Position numbers and translations under genes: made by a program | Shown here: in pieces, positions 1 through 11,182 of the stretch | How positions within the stretch are numbered: position 1 is the first letter of the stretch | Layout of the letters: the number at the start of each line of letters is the position of its first letter | Notes under the pieces: generated by a model | Told to the model about the DNA's origin: nothing | The model's database searches: none | The model's input: the letters and a program-made list of their open reading frames with translations, nothing else | Origin: Labia minor | Taxonomy: Eukaryota > Arthropoda > Insecta > Dermaptera > Spongiphoridae | Length of the DNA stretch: 64,000 nucleotides | Assembly (NCBI GenBank): GCA_963082975.1 | Contig: OY720350.1 | Coordinates: 10,187,488-10,251,487, forward strand | Reading direction: 5' to 3'

Positions 1-1048
1 TTTCGCATGAAGCCAAGCAATGATAATGGCTGATCGATTAACAAATTTATTTCATATTTATTTCAAGTCAATTAGAAATTGTGAGAAATTATTTTTTTTT
101 TTTTTGCCAATTTTCAAAATGAATCATAGAAAAGATAAAATTTTTTTTTTAATACAAATTTTTCTAATATTATACTCAACTATTTATTTCAAAAACCAGC
201 AATTCTTTATTTCATTCATTGTTTACAACAAAAAGACAAAGAGAATTGATCAATGTTGTTTGTTCTCCGATGACCGTTATGTTTCAGTTACGTCACAGAT
301 GACCAATAAATAAACATATCCATCCATTTCTTCTTCTTTTGTCTTAAATGAGTTGATTGACACTTTAAAATGTTAATGTTTTTGTGCAGTTTTTTTTTCT
401 TTTTTTTTTTCTATCGATTCTTTCAACGGTTTTCAAAAAAACATATTTTAACAATAAATAAATTGATCCCGGAAAAATGCACATGGGTCAATGAACCACA
501 GTTGTGTTACAAGATCATTTCCTTGAAAAGATATCTACACCCCAACTTGTCTATTGAGGTTATTGAAGACGATAGTACAAGACAATTGTTTTAAGGGTTG
601 TCAACGTTCCGGTACAATTGAAGACAAACAAAAGTCTTAACGGGGCAATTTTTCTTCCCAGGGGACAAAAACCGAAGACAATTTTGTAAACATTAGATAC
701 CGTTTTTTTTTAATTCTAAAGATAAAGGAAAACTTTTGAATGATAAAAGAAAAGTTTCTTTATATAATACAAAATTTACAAATTATTTTTTTTTTGTTTT
801 GAATTTTTATTAAATTTTATATTTATTAATCAATATAGACACAATGATTTACTTTTAACGAATATATTTAGTCAATTTTAAAAATTTGGAAAAATAAAAA
901 TTTGTTTATTATTTTCATTACAATTAAATTTATGCACTTTTAATTATTTACATTAGTATTAGTATCATTTCAATAAGTCTTATTGAAATAGAACGGGATA
1001 ATACTCGTACTCTCTCCTGTCAAGTGGGATTATAAATTGTGAATGTAA
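1..1048. other. AT-rich intergenic DNA
   Basis: No gene is recognised. The stretch is AT-rich with homopolymer T and A runs. The two short reading frames here are low-complexity (poly-F and poly-K) and resemble no protein family I know. Confidence 0.6.
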
Positions 1049-1120
1049 GCGATGGTGGTGTAATGGTCAGCATAGTTGCCTTCCAAGCAGTTGATCCGGG
1101 TTCGATTCCCGGCCATCGCA
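1049..1120 (+). tRNA. tRNA-Gly (anticodon TCC)
   Basis: This 72-nt cloverleaf decodes GGA glycine codons. The 7-bp acceptor stem pairs GCGATGG with CCATCGC and is followed by discriminator A. The A box region (TGGTGTAATGGTCA) and the B box (GGTTCGATTCC) match the internal RNA polymerase III promoter consensus. The anticodon loop CTTCCAA puts TCC at 1082-1084. The sequence looks like the usual metazoan tRNA-Gly(TCC), without an intron. A run of about twenty T residues follows directly. No other tRNA is nearby. All stems pair, so it is probably functional. Confidence 0.96.
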
Positions 1121-1121
1121 C

Positions 1122-1141
1122 TTTTTTTTTTTTTTTTTTTT
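1122..1141 (+). terminator. RNA polymerase III terminator of tRNA-Gly
   Basis: An uninterrupted run of about 20 T starts one base after the tRNA 3' end. Pol III stops at four or more T, so this run is ample. It is much longer than needed, as is common for homopolymers in this AT-rich DNA. Confidence 0.85.
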
Positions 1142-2165
1142 AATTATAAAATAAATTTATTGATTAGATGAGATAAATTTAAAATAGATTTGACATTTTG
1201 AGCATAAAATGCTATAATCAGGAATAATTCTAATACTAAGGATTATCCTAGAAATATTCCTAGCAATATTAGAAGAGACCATAAAATGAATTCCTTATGA
1301 CTAATATGATTCAGTCGAGTCCGTGGTTCAAGTTTCACACGTCTATGATAAAGATGTTATGGAAATTATCCATGCATGTTTCTCTCTTTTTTTTCATTTT
1401 AAATACAAACAACAAATTTTTACCGTTTAGTCTTGGCAACTTTATTTAAATAACAGAACGATGTTTGCTCATGACAAAGAATCAATCATAAAAAAAAAGA
1501 GATGAGACATTCAAATAAAAAAAAATTCTTGTTACAGAGGTTGGTGGGGAGGAGGGGGGAGTGAGGAAAGGGAGAGGGGATTAGAATCCTTGAGTAAGAA
1601 GAAAGAGATTTTGCATTTAATCGTCAGATGCGAGTTCAACTTCACTTGATTTCATTCAATTCGGATTACTAGCCAAGAATTTTTTTTATTCAATAGAATG
1701 ACAAGTAGCAACAGCTGAAATTTTGCTTTTGTTGTATTATGTATTATATTTTATATTTTTATTAATCAGTAGCACATAAATTATCAACAAATCTTATCTA
1801 CTTATATAAATTTAACTCTTTTTTTTCTCTCCATAGATTAAGATTTGTATATTTGATATAAATATTTAGATATTAACGATTAGATTAAATTTCACTATAG
1901 GAAGCATTCATTAGTCAATGATCTTAAAACATTCATTTAAATTATTGATATTTCACAATGTGTGTACCTGAATTTATTATTTTGATAATCTATGTATCGA
2001 AACAACATCATAATGGCGTTTACTTTTTTCCATTATTAGAAGCTAAATAAGAATTGCACAAAGAGAATGTGGCATACAAAATTCCAAAATAAATAAAATA
2101 TTTGTTTTCTATATAATAATGATAATGATTAAAAAATTAATAAATATGTCTTGATTAAAAATTAG
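1142..2165. other. Intergenic DNA with a G-rich purine tract
   Basis: No gene is seen. A purine-rich segment at about 1537-1581 carries several runs of three to six G on the + strand and stands out from the AT-rich surroundings. The rest is low-complexity. Confidence 0.55.
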
Positions 2166-2713
2166 CTGGAGTGTCTCCACTCGACTAACTAGCAAATTTG
2201 AATTTGGATTAAATAACATAATATATTATATTTAAATTAAATTTAATTAATTATCAATTATAAATTAAAATTAATAAATAATATTTATTAAACCAGCGCG
2301 TGTTTGGCTCTTTGTTGATGGCGCGTGATTTGTAATCGTGTTAAAAAATTAATTCCGGTACTTTCAGCAATTCAATCAAGTTGAAATTCTATATATAGCA
2401 GTTTTATACAATCTTTAATAATATGAAAAACTATCAAACATATATCTTTATTTTTACGGTCAGTTTAGAGGAAAAAAAATGAAAACGGTGTGTAGGTAAT
2501 GGTCTTCCGATTTCTCAAAAGTTATAGAAAACTACCAATTTTGAATAATGTCCGTGCACCACAAATTATATTATTCTAGCTCAGACCGTTTTTGCCTGAT
2601 CTTGTCTATATATAGCAGACATTTTTTGCAACCTTAGTGAAAATGATTCAGGAACCTTCAAAACGTATAAAAACATTAAAATCTCGAAATCGAAAATTTT
2701 CTGGCGAGATAGT
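2166..2713 (-). mobile_element. HINE/Helentron-like element, family A, copy 1
   Basis: Non-autonomous element read on the minus strand. The 5' end begins ACTATCTCGCCAG at 2713 and runs down to the hairpin end CACTCCAG at 2166. The family signature is a 5' ACTATCTCGC whose complement GCGAGATAGT lies just inside the 3' end, followed by a GAGTG-loop-CACTC hairpin; in this copy the inner complement is degraded. It shares long internal blocks with the copies at 16591, 26971 and 28880, including words such as TTTTTATACGTTTTGAAGG. Flanks are T-rich in element orientation and no target duplication is visible. It has no coding capacity. The class assignment rests on structure only. Confidence 0.7.
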
Positions 2714-3837
2714 AAAAATTTAATAAATGATAATAACATAATATGTATTAAATGAATTGGAATCAATCGATATTAATTAATTTTAATTTTATTTTTTCAT
2801 AAATAAAAGTGATCATCCTCGGTTACATTTTGGTTGGGAATACTTTAATAAAACTATTGAATATTCTCATATGTACGTCCATATCTATATATAGACTTCA
2901 ATTGAATTCAATATTTCTCTATAACAAAGTTCATTTTATTTTATTTTTGAGGGATAATTTAATCTTTTCAGTACTATTGAAGTGATCTTTAAATCTTTGT
3001 AATAAAAATACTATTCTATTCTACTATGATTCTATTTCTATCGAAATCCAATTGAGAATGCAAGATGTCATTAAAAAAGGATCTTTTTACAAATTGTCCT
3101 TCTAAGTTGGACAATTAGACGGATCTACCTTGAAATCTGCTGGTGGTTTGAGAAGTACAAAAGACATCAAATTGATACAATTTTTTGTGTCTCCAAATTC
3201 ACTACCGTCTCTCTATTATTTGTCTATTTATTTTCCGTTTGCAATTGTCCCTGTAATCTGCCCCGCCTTTTTAAAAATGCGACAACAACCCAACACAACC
3301 CAAGGGTCGAACATCATTCTTTAATTCTTCTTTCTCCTGAGGGCGAAACATTTTGTCGCATGGCTTCATTAGAAATAAGCTGTTGATTTTTTTTTTTTTT
3401 TTTGAACCAAAGAGATTCCTTTTTAGGGAGTTGGGCCGAAATGCCATTTTTCTGTTTACCCATCTCGAATGTCGCTTTGTTTGTTTGTCGATCGCAATTA
3501 TACAAAATATGAGATTTTACAAAAGTAAATAACGAATGTAGACTGTTTTTTGAAATATAATATTTACGTGAATCTCTTTTAATTTTAATTTCGAAATATT
3601 TAAATATATACGAGTATATAGGAAAAAAACTAATAAAAAATTAGAACATATAATTACTCTTGTTTTTAAAAACAAAATTCAATAATCATAAAATATATAA
3701 AAAGGTAAATGTTTGAAATTAAATTAGAATTAGAGTAATTTTTAATTTTTAAAATATAAATAAATATTCATTTAATCAATCATGTTTTTTTTATTTGTAT
3801 TGAACAAGAATTTGTAAAACCGAAATTTAAATAAGTT
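2714..3837. other. AT-rich intergenic DNA
   Basis: No gene or recognised repeat. Short ORFs at 3130-3324 and 3314-3505 overlap on opposite strands and have no family features. A slightly GC-richer patch lies at about 3240-3500. Confidence 0.5.
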
Positions 3838-4487
3838 GACCTGTAGCCAGGCACAGAACCGACCGACATTTTGAAATAAATTAATTTCCAGCTACCAGCT
3901 ACAGAAACAATTTCAAATAATTTTAATATATCTATTAATGCAATAAAAAACAGATATATATATATATATATATATATATAACATATATATTTATAATTTT
4001 ATTTTATTTATAATATATAAGGAGGCGATGGCTGTGACGTCATGAAGTGCTGGATGACGTCATATAATTTTAAATTAAGAAAAACTAATGAAGATGATTT
4101 TTCTCGAGGATAAAACCAATATAAAGTACATGATTCGTGGAGATATGTAAAAAATCTCCTCATGTGAAATTTGGTGTGAAAATAACTCTTCCCTTCCTAT
4201 CGTCGATCGGTAATACTACCACTTCCGGTTCCCGGATATATACCAAAAGTTGATCAATTCATCATACTGATGCATTAAGTAAATCTACCAAATTTTATCA
4301 AAATCCGTTCAAGCTGAACACATCTATACGGGACACACAGAAGGACTGACAGACGGACGGACGGGGAGACATCATACTAAAATACTTTCTTCTGTTAACA
4401 AAATGCATGATTCGTGAAGATATGTAAAAATCTCCACATAGGAAATTTGGTGTGAAAACATACCTCCCTTACTATCGTCGGTCGGTA
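3838..4487 (-). mobile_element. HINE/Helentron-like element, family B, copy 1
   Basis: Non-autonomous element on the minus strand. The 5' end at 4487 reads ACCGACCGACGATAG. Its complement CGTCGGTCGGT should occur just inside the 3' end near 3860, where this copy reads ACCGACCGAC on the + strand, followed outward by a degraded GACCTG/CAGGTC hairpin. The interior holds a tetranucleotide tract of the GTCC/GTCT type (about 4345-4368) and an internal duplication of the 5' block (about 4120-4210). A TA dinucleotide run sits at about 3954-3980. It is more diverged than copies 2 and 3, and both of its flanks are ordinary AT-rich DNA. Confidence 0.7.
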
Positions 4488-5779
4488 AAAATAAAACAAC
4501 CAAAAATATCAATGCAATTTGATCGAATGAATTATTCTTATTAAGTTGTATATTTTTTTTTTCAAATTTAATTTTAGTTACTTAAAATGCATTATATTAT
4601 TTACATAAATTTCAATCTTGTATTGAGATATTAATATAATATGTTGAATCGAAATAGATGAGAGCAAGAAGCCGCCACGCTACTAGCCCTGAGTTCGTTG
4701 GCAATATAAATTTGTCACTTTTTGAACTGCTATCAGCAGCACGTCAGTATAACGCCTGATTACCTGCCTGTCCGTTCCATTCCTTGTCAGACTAAAGCTA
4801 TTATATATAAAAATGGATATTTCTGACACGGACTGCAGATTTGCATTCAATTCTTTCATTGGATTTCTAATTTAATTTAAGCACATTGACCTCTTAATAT
4901 TTATTTATTTATTTTTAATATAATATTAAAACAAATACCTTGGTCGTTTGCACGCTTTTAATAATTTCTATGTATTAACTGAATATTTTTATTCAATTTA
5001 ATCCAATGGAGGAAATTGCTTAACGGGATTTTACTTTGCAATAATTTCCACGTTCAAGAATCGACGATAGACCCGCGGGTCAGAACCTTTTTTGTGTGTG
5101 TATGTGTGTGTGTGTGTTATTTTTGAAGCTTCGTTTTATGTTTAGTTGCTCGGACTCATCAAATAACTGACAGATCACAAACCAAAACACTTAACGAAAT
5201 ATACATACATATAATAGAATAGTTGGTTGATTTTTATTATAAATTGAAATAAAAGACCCCTTTCTCTATTCCTGGGTCACTCTGGGAATCATTTCTTCAG
5301 ATTCCACAACACCGTTTTCTCATAAAACCAAAAAAAAAAAAAAAACATTTATTAATATAATATAAAGAAGGAAAAGATTGAGGTGAAATTGTAATTTATA
5401 TAATTTTCATGATAACTTTTGCTACGTATAACGGTTTTAAATAATTCAAGAGATTATAAGCATATTTATATACAATGTATATATAAACTGATAATCTTTC
5501 GATCCATATCCATATTTTTCTAAATTAAAATTATATTATGGAAATTTTGATAAAATGTGCTAGCAAGGGTGCAATTTATAACCAATAGAGAATTAAATAT
5601 ATGTATGTATGTATCTATATCTGTTGTGTTTGGTAAAATTGTCTTGTTCAAGATCATCCTACCTAATAACTGATATTATACTAAACTGATAATTATATAT
5701 ATTCTGATTATCTATTTTTCTATATCTATAAAAATAAATGTATATATGTACCTAACTATCTATATTTGGTATACTAAGG
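4488..5779. other. Intergenic DNA with one GC-richer patch
   Basis: No gene is recognised. Bases about 4660-4800 are clearly less AT-rich than their surroundings and could be a conserved noncoding element, but nothing specific can be read. A TG microsatellite lies at about 5094-5118. Confidence 0.45.
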
Positions 5780-5960
5780 TGACCATTTTTTGAAAACACC
5801 AAATCAGGACATTTTACCTTTGTTTGTTTTTTTTTTTAGAACCAAATTGAAAAAATTTTGAAAAAAGTACGAAATGTCCTAAATATTAAAAAAAAAACGG
5901 GACGGAAATCAAGAAGAAGAACAGAGATTACAAATGGAGGACTGTCCTCCCTTTTTTTTA
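5780..5960 (+). mobile_element. Degraded hAT-like MITE
   Basis: Begins near GGTGACCATTTTTTG and contains the AGAACCAAATTGAAAAAATT core that recurs in the hAT-type elements of this window. Near the right side is a tight palindrome of GGAGGAC against GTCCTCC. No clear 8-bp target duplication was found, so the limits are approximate. Confidence 0.4.
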
Positions 5961-6053
5961 AGTTTATAGAATATAAATGAATTAAAAGATATTATTGAAT
6001 ATGAATTATCTATAGTTATTATTTCATTAGCTATTATTAAGATTATATAAAAG

Positions 6054-6085
<32 letters not shown>

Positions 6086-6104
6086 TTATTTATTACTTTT
6101 GTCT

Positions 6105-6359
6105 GCCGCGAGATTTTCAAAATGTGCCGCCAAACTTTACAAATGTAAAGTTCAAATTAAGAAAAAGTACTTATTTATTTTATATTTATGGAAAAAAAAA
6201 ACGGTAAAATGCTTTTGCGATCAGGCTCTTAAACAATTTCGATTTTTCAATATGGCTCTTAGTATGATTATTACACTTGTCATTTTCTTTGTGTGCTGCC
6301 AAATTTTTAAAACGTTACAAGTGTGCCGCGGTAAAGGAAAAAAGGTTGAGAATCACTTG
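6105..6359 (+). mobile_element. hAT MITE fragment, CAGTGATTCTCAACC family
   Basis: The right end reads GGTTGAGAATCACTTG, the terminal repeat of the elements at 15860 and 52107. The interior has their characteristic GTGCCGC repeats. The left terminal repeat is missing, so the copy is truncated on the left. The reading frame across it is an accident of the repeat. Confidence 0.65.
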
Positions 6360-8179
6360 TCTAGACTAAACGAAATCCATTTGGCTAAATCTTCTCTCAC
6401 TATTTTGTTCGTTGTTTTTAAATAAATAATTAGGTGAAATGGCTCAATGAAAACATGTGTTGTGCTAATGTAAGTAATTAAAATTCACGTTGAATCCATT
6501 TAATTTTAAGGATAGTTTTTTATAAACAAAATATATTTAACAAAAGCGCCTAAGAATTCGAGTATAAGTAATATTTTTTCCCAATTATTTTGTTTATATC
6601 TTTTTTTTTTAAAAATATTCGTTTCCTTATTAAATTGGATTAATTGATTAAAACATTTTAAAAAATAAATAAATATATTTGTGGTTATTTTTTCTATTTT
6701 TTCCCTCCCACTTTTTTCTCAGGTTTGATACTTTTACTAAGACTGGAATGTAAAGAAATCAGTCGAATATACTGATCGTGTGTCTTGTTCATCTGTCATC
6801 GGTTCAATAAATATCCAACATTTTTCTGAAACGTATTTTCCTAGTCAAATTGAAATAAAATAATAGTTAAAGCTATTTACCCAACAAAGATTTAGCCAAA
6901 TGGCTTTTGCCTAGGGAAATGCTATTTTCCTAAAATTGTCATTTGTCTACGGCATATATATATGTACTATATAATACTATAATATCTAAAATAAAAATAA
7001 AAAAAAACAATAGATATTAAAATATTTCTAACGTTAATTGTAGAATATATTACAAAGCGTTTATTACATTTAGTATAATAAAAATATAAAAAACATCTGA
7101 TTTTAAAAGGGTCTAATTATATTAATATAATTAAGAGTAGAATAATAACAAGAAAGTTTCTCATTCAATTGTATGTGTATATTATAAGTGTTAGCACTTT
7201 CATGTTAACATAAATACAATAGTTCTAGTGAGAAAAGATAAGTATTGAGTATTGAACGAAAGAAAATGTTTAAACAAAATTATTTCTTTAATTATTTCTA
7301 TAATTATTGGGATATTTGACCATACTTTACAGAGAGAATTATCTAATATATATGTATATATTATATATATATTATATGCTGATATATTAATAAGTAACTA
7401 ATAGTATTTATATTCAGAATTGTCTTTTTTATGTTATTCTCTCACAGACCAAAAATTTTAACAGGGTTTCAAAAAAATATAAAACTTAATATGAATTATC
7501 TTTGAAAATTTTTTTTAGAAATTTTTATTAATTATCCATTAGAATTAACTAATTTAAAGTCATATAAAGGAAAGTGAAAATTCTCATAATCATTTTAATC
7601 TATTTAGAGCACTAAAATTATTGTGATCTATTTTTTCTTTTTTTTTCTTTTAATTAAGTATTTTTATAGATTTTGACATTTTTCTGATGTTTAACAATCA
7701 AATAAGTTGAATATTATATTTAATGGAAATTGTTTCAATTTATTATTGAATAAATGAATTTTAATGAATAAATCGGCATACAAAAATGTTTTGACTAAGC
7801 AAAATTATAAAGAAGAAATGAAAAATAACAAGGAGTAATTTGGAATAGTCAAATAATCTATTGGAATCCCTAAGAAAAAAAAAACAATTAGAAATTGATG
7901 GAAGAACTTTTAAAAATATTCTCTTTTTGATTTGATTTCACTTTTCAATAGGAATTGATATTTACAAGTGTTTAAATTTAAAATTAAATCTATTTTGACA
8001 AAATGACAAATAGGTGTAGTGACGGAAAAAAGAAATGGGCGGCAATCAACCAGATGAGAAGGCGCATTGTTGACAAGAGTTGAACACCCTTGCATTTACT
8101 TTTTTTACTACTTAAATGTATTTCGAAAGAAAAGTACATCTATGTATAGAGTAACCTAACAACATTGTGTAATTGCTAC
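6360..8179. other. AT-rich intergenic DNA
   Basis: No gene, RNA or recognisable element was found. There are TA-rich simple sequences around 6953-6970 and 7340-7385. Confidence 0.5.
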
Positions 8180-8560
8180 TATCTATCTTTGTGGCTCTTC
8201 GGAACTCCAAAGTTCTTGGCGACAGCAACCACATTTCCCCAAATGTCTCTATTCTGAGAAAACAACCCTCCAATCCCTACCCTCTCCCATCTATCTCACA
8301 TCCCTTCCTATATTGTCCACCCACAGGGTCCTTGGTCTTCCAAGCGGACGTTTCCCACTCGGTCTCCCCACTAATATATTTTTCGCCATTCTTTCCTCTC
8401 CACGTGCCCTGCCCATCGCAGACTTATCGATTTTATAATTCTAACTATATCTGGAGATGCATAGAGGTCATGCAATTCCTCGTTATGCAGTCTCCGCCAT
8501 TTCCCAGTGACCTCATCTTTGTATGGCCCATAACTGCTGCAAGAATCCTATTTTCAAATA
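8180..8560 (-). pseudogene. Non-LTR retrotransposon 3' coding remnant
   Basis: Read on the minus strand from about 8560 down to 8180, with frameshifts and stops. The translation passes through FENRIL, then YGPYKDEVTGKWRRLHNEEL, DIVRIIK, LRWAGHVER, then GRPSGKRPLGRPR..WVDNI, and finally NRDIWGNVVAVAKNFG. The motif order (RIL-YGP, LRWAGHV, GRPxxRW-like, terminal aromatic/AK stretch) is that found downstream of the reverse transcriptase in several arthropod non-LTR retrotransposons. Only the tail survives, as expected for a 5'-truncated insertion. The family cannot be decided. The plus-strand ORF over the same bases is its shadow. Confidence 0.75.
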
Positions 8561-10046
8561 CTCTAAATATGCAATTTCGACTAAATACCAAATAACAAAT
8601 CTCAACAAAAAACTAATACATTACAAATTTAATTAAAATATTATTCAATTCCAATAAGAATTCATATCAAGGATGAAAATGAGATGTTAAATAATTTTTT
8701 AAAAAAATAATTTGAATTATCGAATTGAATAAAAAGAAATAAATTGAAACGAGATTTGCATGGGATTAATTTTTTTCAAATTTAATTTACAAGTAAAGGG
8801 TAAAAATCTAGAAATGTAAAATTAATGAAATGCATGTTAAAATGTATAGTAAATAAATACCATTCATAATAAGCTTAAATTGAAATATTTTTTTGGTTAT
8901 AATGTTTTTGAATATTTTTAAGGAATTTTATAGATAAATAAATAAATAATCTATGCAAGCAAGTGTAAATATTCTTCACGAGAGTGCAAAAAATTAATAT
9001 CTTTACATATTTATTTGATTTCTTAAAATATCCAAACCAAATTGGCGACGATCAATAGGATTTACGAACAAGTAGCAATATTTTTAAGGCTCTAAATTTT
9101 AAATAAACTTGGGCATGATTATTATTCTGTCGGTTTTCCTTTGATATTTCAATCATTTCTGATGTGCATACCACTTTAATAAACCGATAATATATATGTT
9201 TAGAGAATGTTAATCTGTGTTTTGTATATATGTAGTTGTCAACTTTCACTATATGCTAATAACAGCACAAATTACAGTGAAATTTCGATAGGGCATTGCT
9301 TATTATTAAAATCCCCCTCTCCAAGTCCAGTTTTAAATTATAGCCAACCTGTCTTGGGAGTATTTAGTTCGATCGATCTGGAAGGGGAGGTGTAGGGGAG
9401 GGGTGGGTGTGGAGAAGAAGCTCATATAAAATGCTGTATTTATTTTAAATTATGCGTCAGATCGTCAGGATGTTTTTTTTAAATATTCTTTCTCTGTCCC
9501 ACCTTAACTTACGAATCATAATCTAATCCGACGAGAAGATAAAGAGGGGGTATTTAATATCTATAATTTAATGAAATTTTATTGAAGACCAGTAATCTGA
9601 ATATTTTAGCAAGAAATATCTTTCTTATTGTAATCAAAGTTAAATGAAATAACTTGCTAATGAGAAATTTTAGAAATTTAATAAATATGTAGATTTTAAA
9701 TATATTTAATTAAAAAAAAAAACAGTTTTTCCAATATGATATACGCACATACATATTTTTATAATGTCTTTAATAAATAAATTTAATAGTTTTCCAAAAT
9801 TACTAATATATGATAGATACTATTCAATTAAAAAAAAATATTATAGTATATATGACTATAGAAATATTGTATGAGATAACGCTCAACAAAAAACTACATA
9901 AGAGGTTAAAAAAAAAATCTTATACTTTTATTATATTTATTCATTTGACAGATTTAGATTAAAGGTTATTATAGTGATTGGTTATTATATATTAAGATAG
10001 AAAATATAATAATTCTTGAAATTTTATTTACTTTTTTTTTTTAGAA
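8561..10046. other. AT-rich intergenic DNA with a G-rich tract
   Basis: No gene is seen. At about 9384-9407 four runs of three or four G are separated by loops of seven, one and one base, fitting a G-quadruplex pattern. The rest is low-complexity. Confidence 0.5.
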
Positions 10047-10572
10047 ATACGATGGCAATTCACAAAGCACAGGTTATGTTTTGGAATTAAGACAAAACTA
10101 GTACAGGAAAATGTTTTTTATAATATACATTTGAAAGAGCAACTAAAATACTATTTTTCTACATAATCGCCAAACGAGCTTCGAAATTCCTTCCTCATAG
10201 AAATCCGCCGCCTGAGTGTTGAGCCAGTCAGTCATGGCCGCGAGGAGATCGTCGTCATCATCAATCACCGGGGTACTCGTAGGCCTCCAAAAATGACAAA
10301 GAGGCAGCCATTTACTGATCCTTGTGATGGTCTGATAATTATTGTAACGTAGCGTTTTGATGACGACGACGATCTCCGCGCGGCCATGACTGACTGGCTC
10401 AACACTCAGGCGGCGGATTTCTATGAGGAAGGAATTTCGAAGCTCGTTTGGCGATTATGTAGAAAAATAGTATTTTAGTTGCTCTTTCAAATGTATATTA
10501 TAAAAAACATTTTCCTGTACTAGTTTTGTCTTAATTCCAAAACGTAACCTACTTTGTGAATTGTCATCGTAT
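10047..10572. mobile_element. Long inverted repeat of a mariner 3' end
   Basis: Two arms of about 210 bp (10047-10260 and 10359-10572) are near-perfect inverted copies around a loop of roughly 100 bp. On the + strand the right arm encodes the C-terminus of a mariner transposase: MTDWLNTQAADFYEEGISKL followed, after a frame change, by GDYVEK and a TAG stop at 10468-10470. The left arm encodes the same on the minus strand. In both arms the usual roughly ten residues between the KLV and GDYVEK motifs are missing, so the deletion came before the inverted duplication. The DNA beyond each stop to the outer ends is probably the element 3' untranslated region and terminal repeat. No functional transposase can be made. 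Confidence 0.85.
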
Positions 10573-11120
10573 TATAGATCAGTAATTTATAAGTATACAA
10601 AAAAAAATTAGCCAATCGCGTTGGCAGAAAAATCGTAGACGCAAATTGAAGTTATTTGAATTGAATAATTGTTTCTTTTGTTTTTCACATTTTTATTAAG
10701 CACATAACTTTTATGAAAAGAAAATAAAAATATAGAAAAGAATTTCAATAATTTTTTGATCATTAAAAAATTTTTTTTAATAAGTAATCGAAAATATAAG
10801 AAATGTTTAATTATTAATTTATTGTAAAAGTTAATTTAATAATAATAATAATATATACATAGTAGATAGATAGACGAATTAAATAATAATTATTCATTAA
10901 AAGAGAGAAACTCAAAATTAGAAAATAGATATAAATTGAACCTATAAATGGATATTCGATCCGAAAATGGAAGCCTACTTGTTTATTTATGAAGTCCTAA
11001 ATCAAATAAGAAAAAATAAAGATAAAAACAAGACGAGAAAAGATAGAAAGAGAAATAGAGAAAAATAAAAATTGAAATATTTTCTTTTTATAGTGTGGCA
11101 AGCAGTGAGGGAAAGAATGT

Positions 11121-11182
<62 letters not shown>

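Noticed and set aside
6099-6425. 108-codon reading frame
   Set aside because: It lies over a truncated hAT MITE and the sequence is repeat-derived.
8173-8595. 140-codon plus-strand reading frame
   Set aside because: It is the antisense shadow of the non-LTR retrotransposon remnant, whose motifs are on the minus strand.
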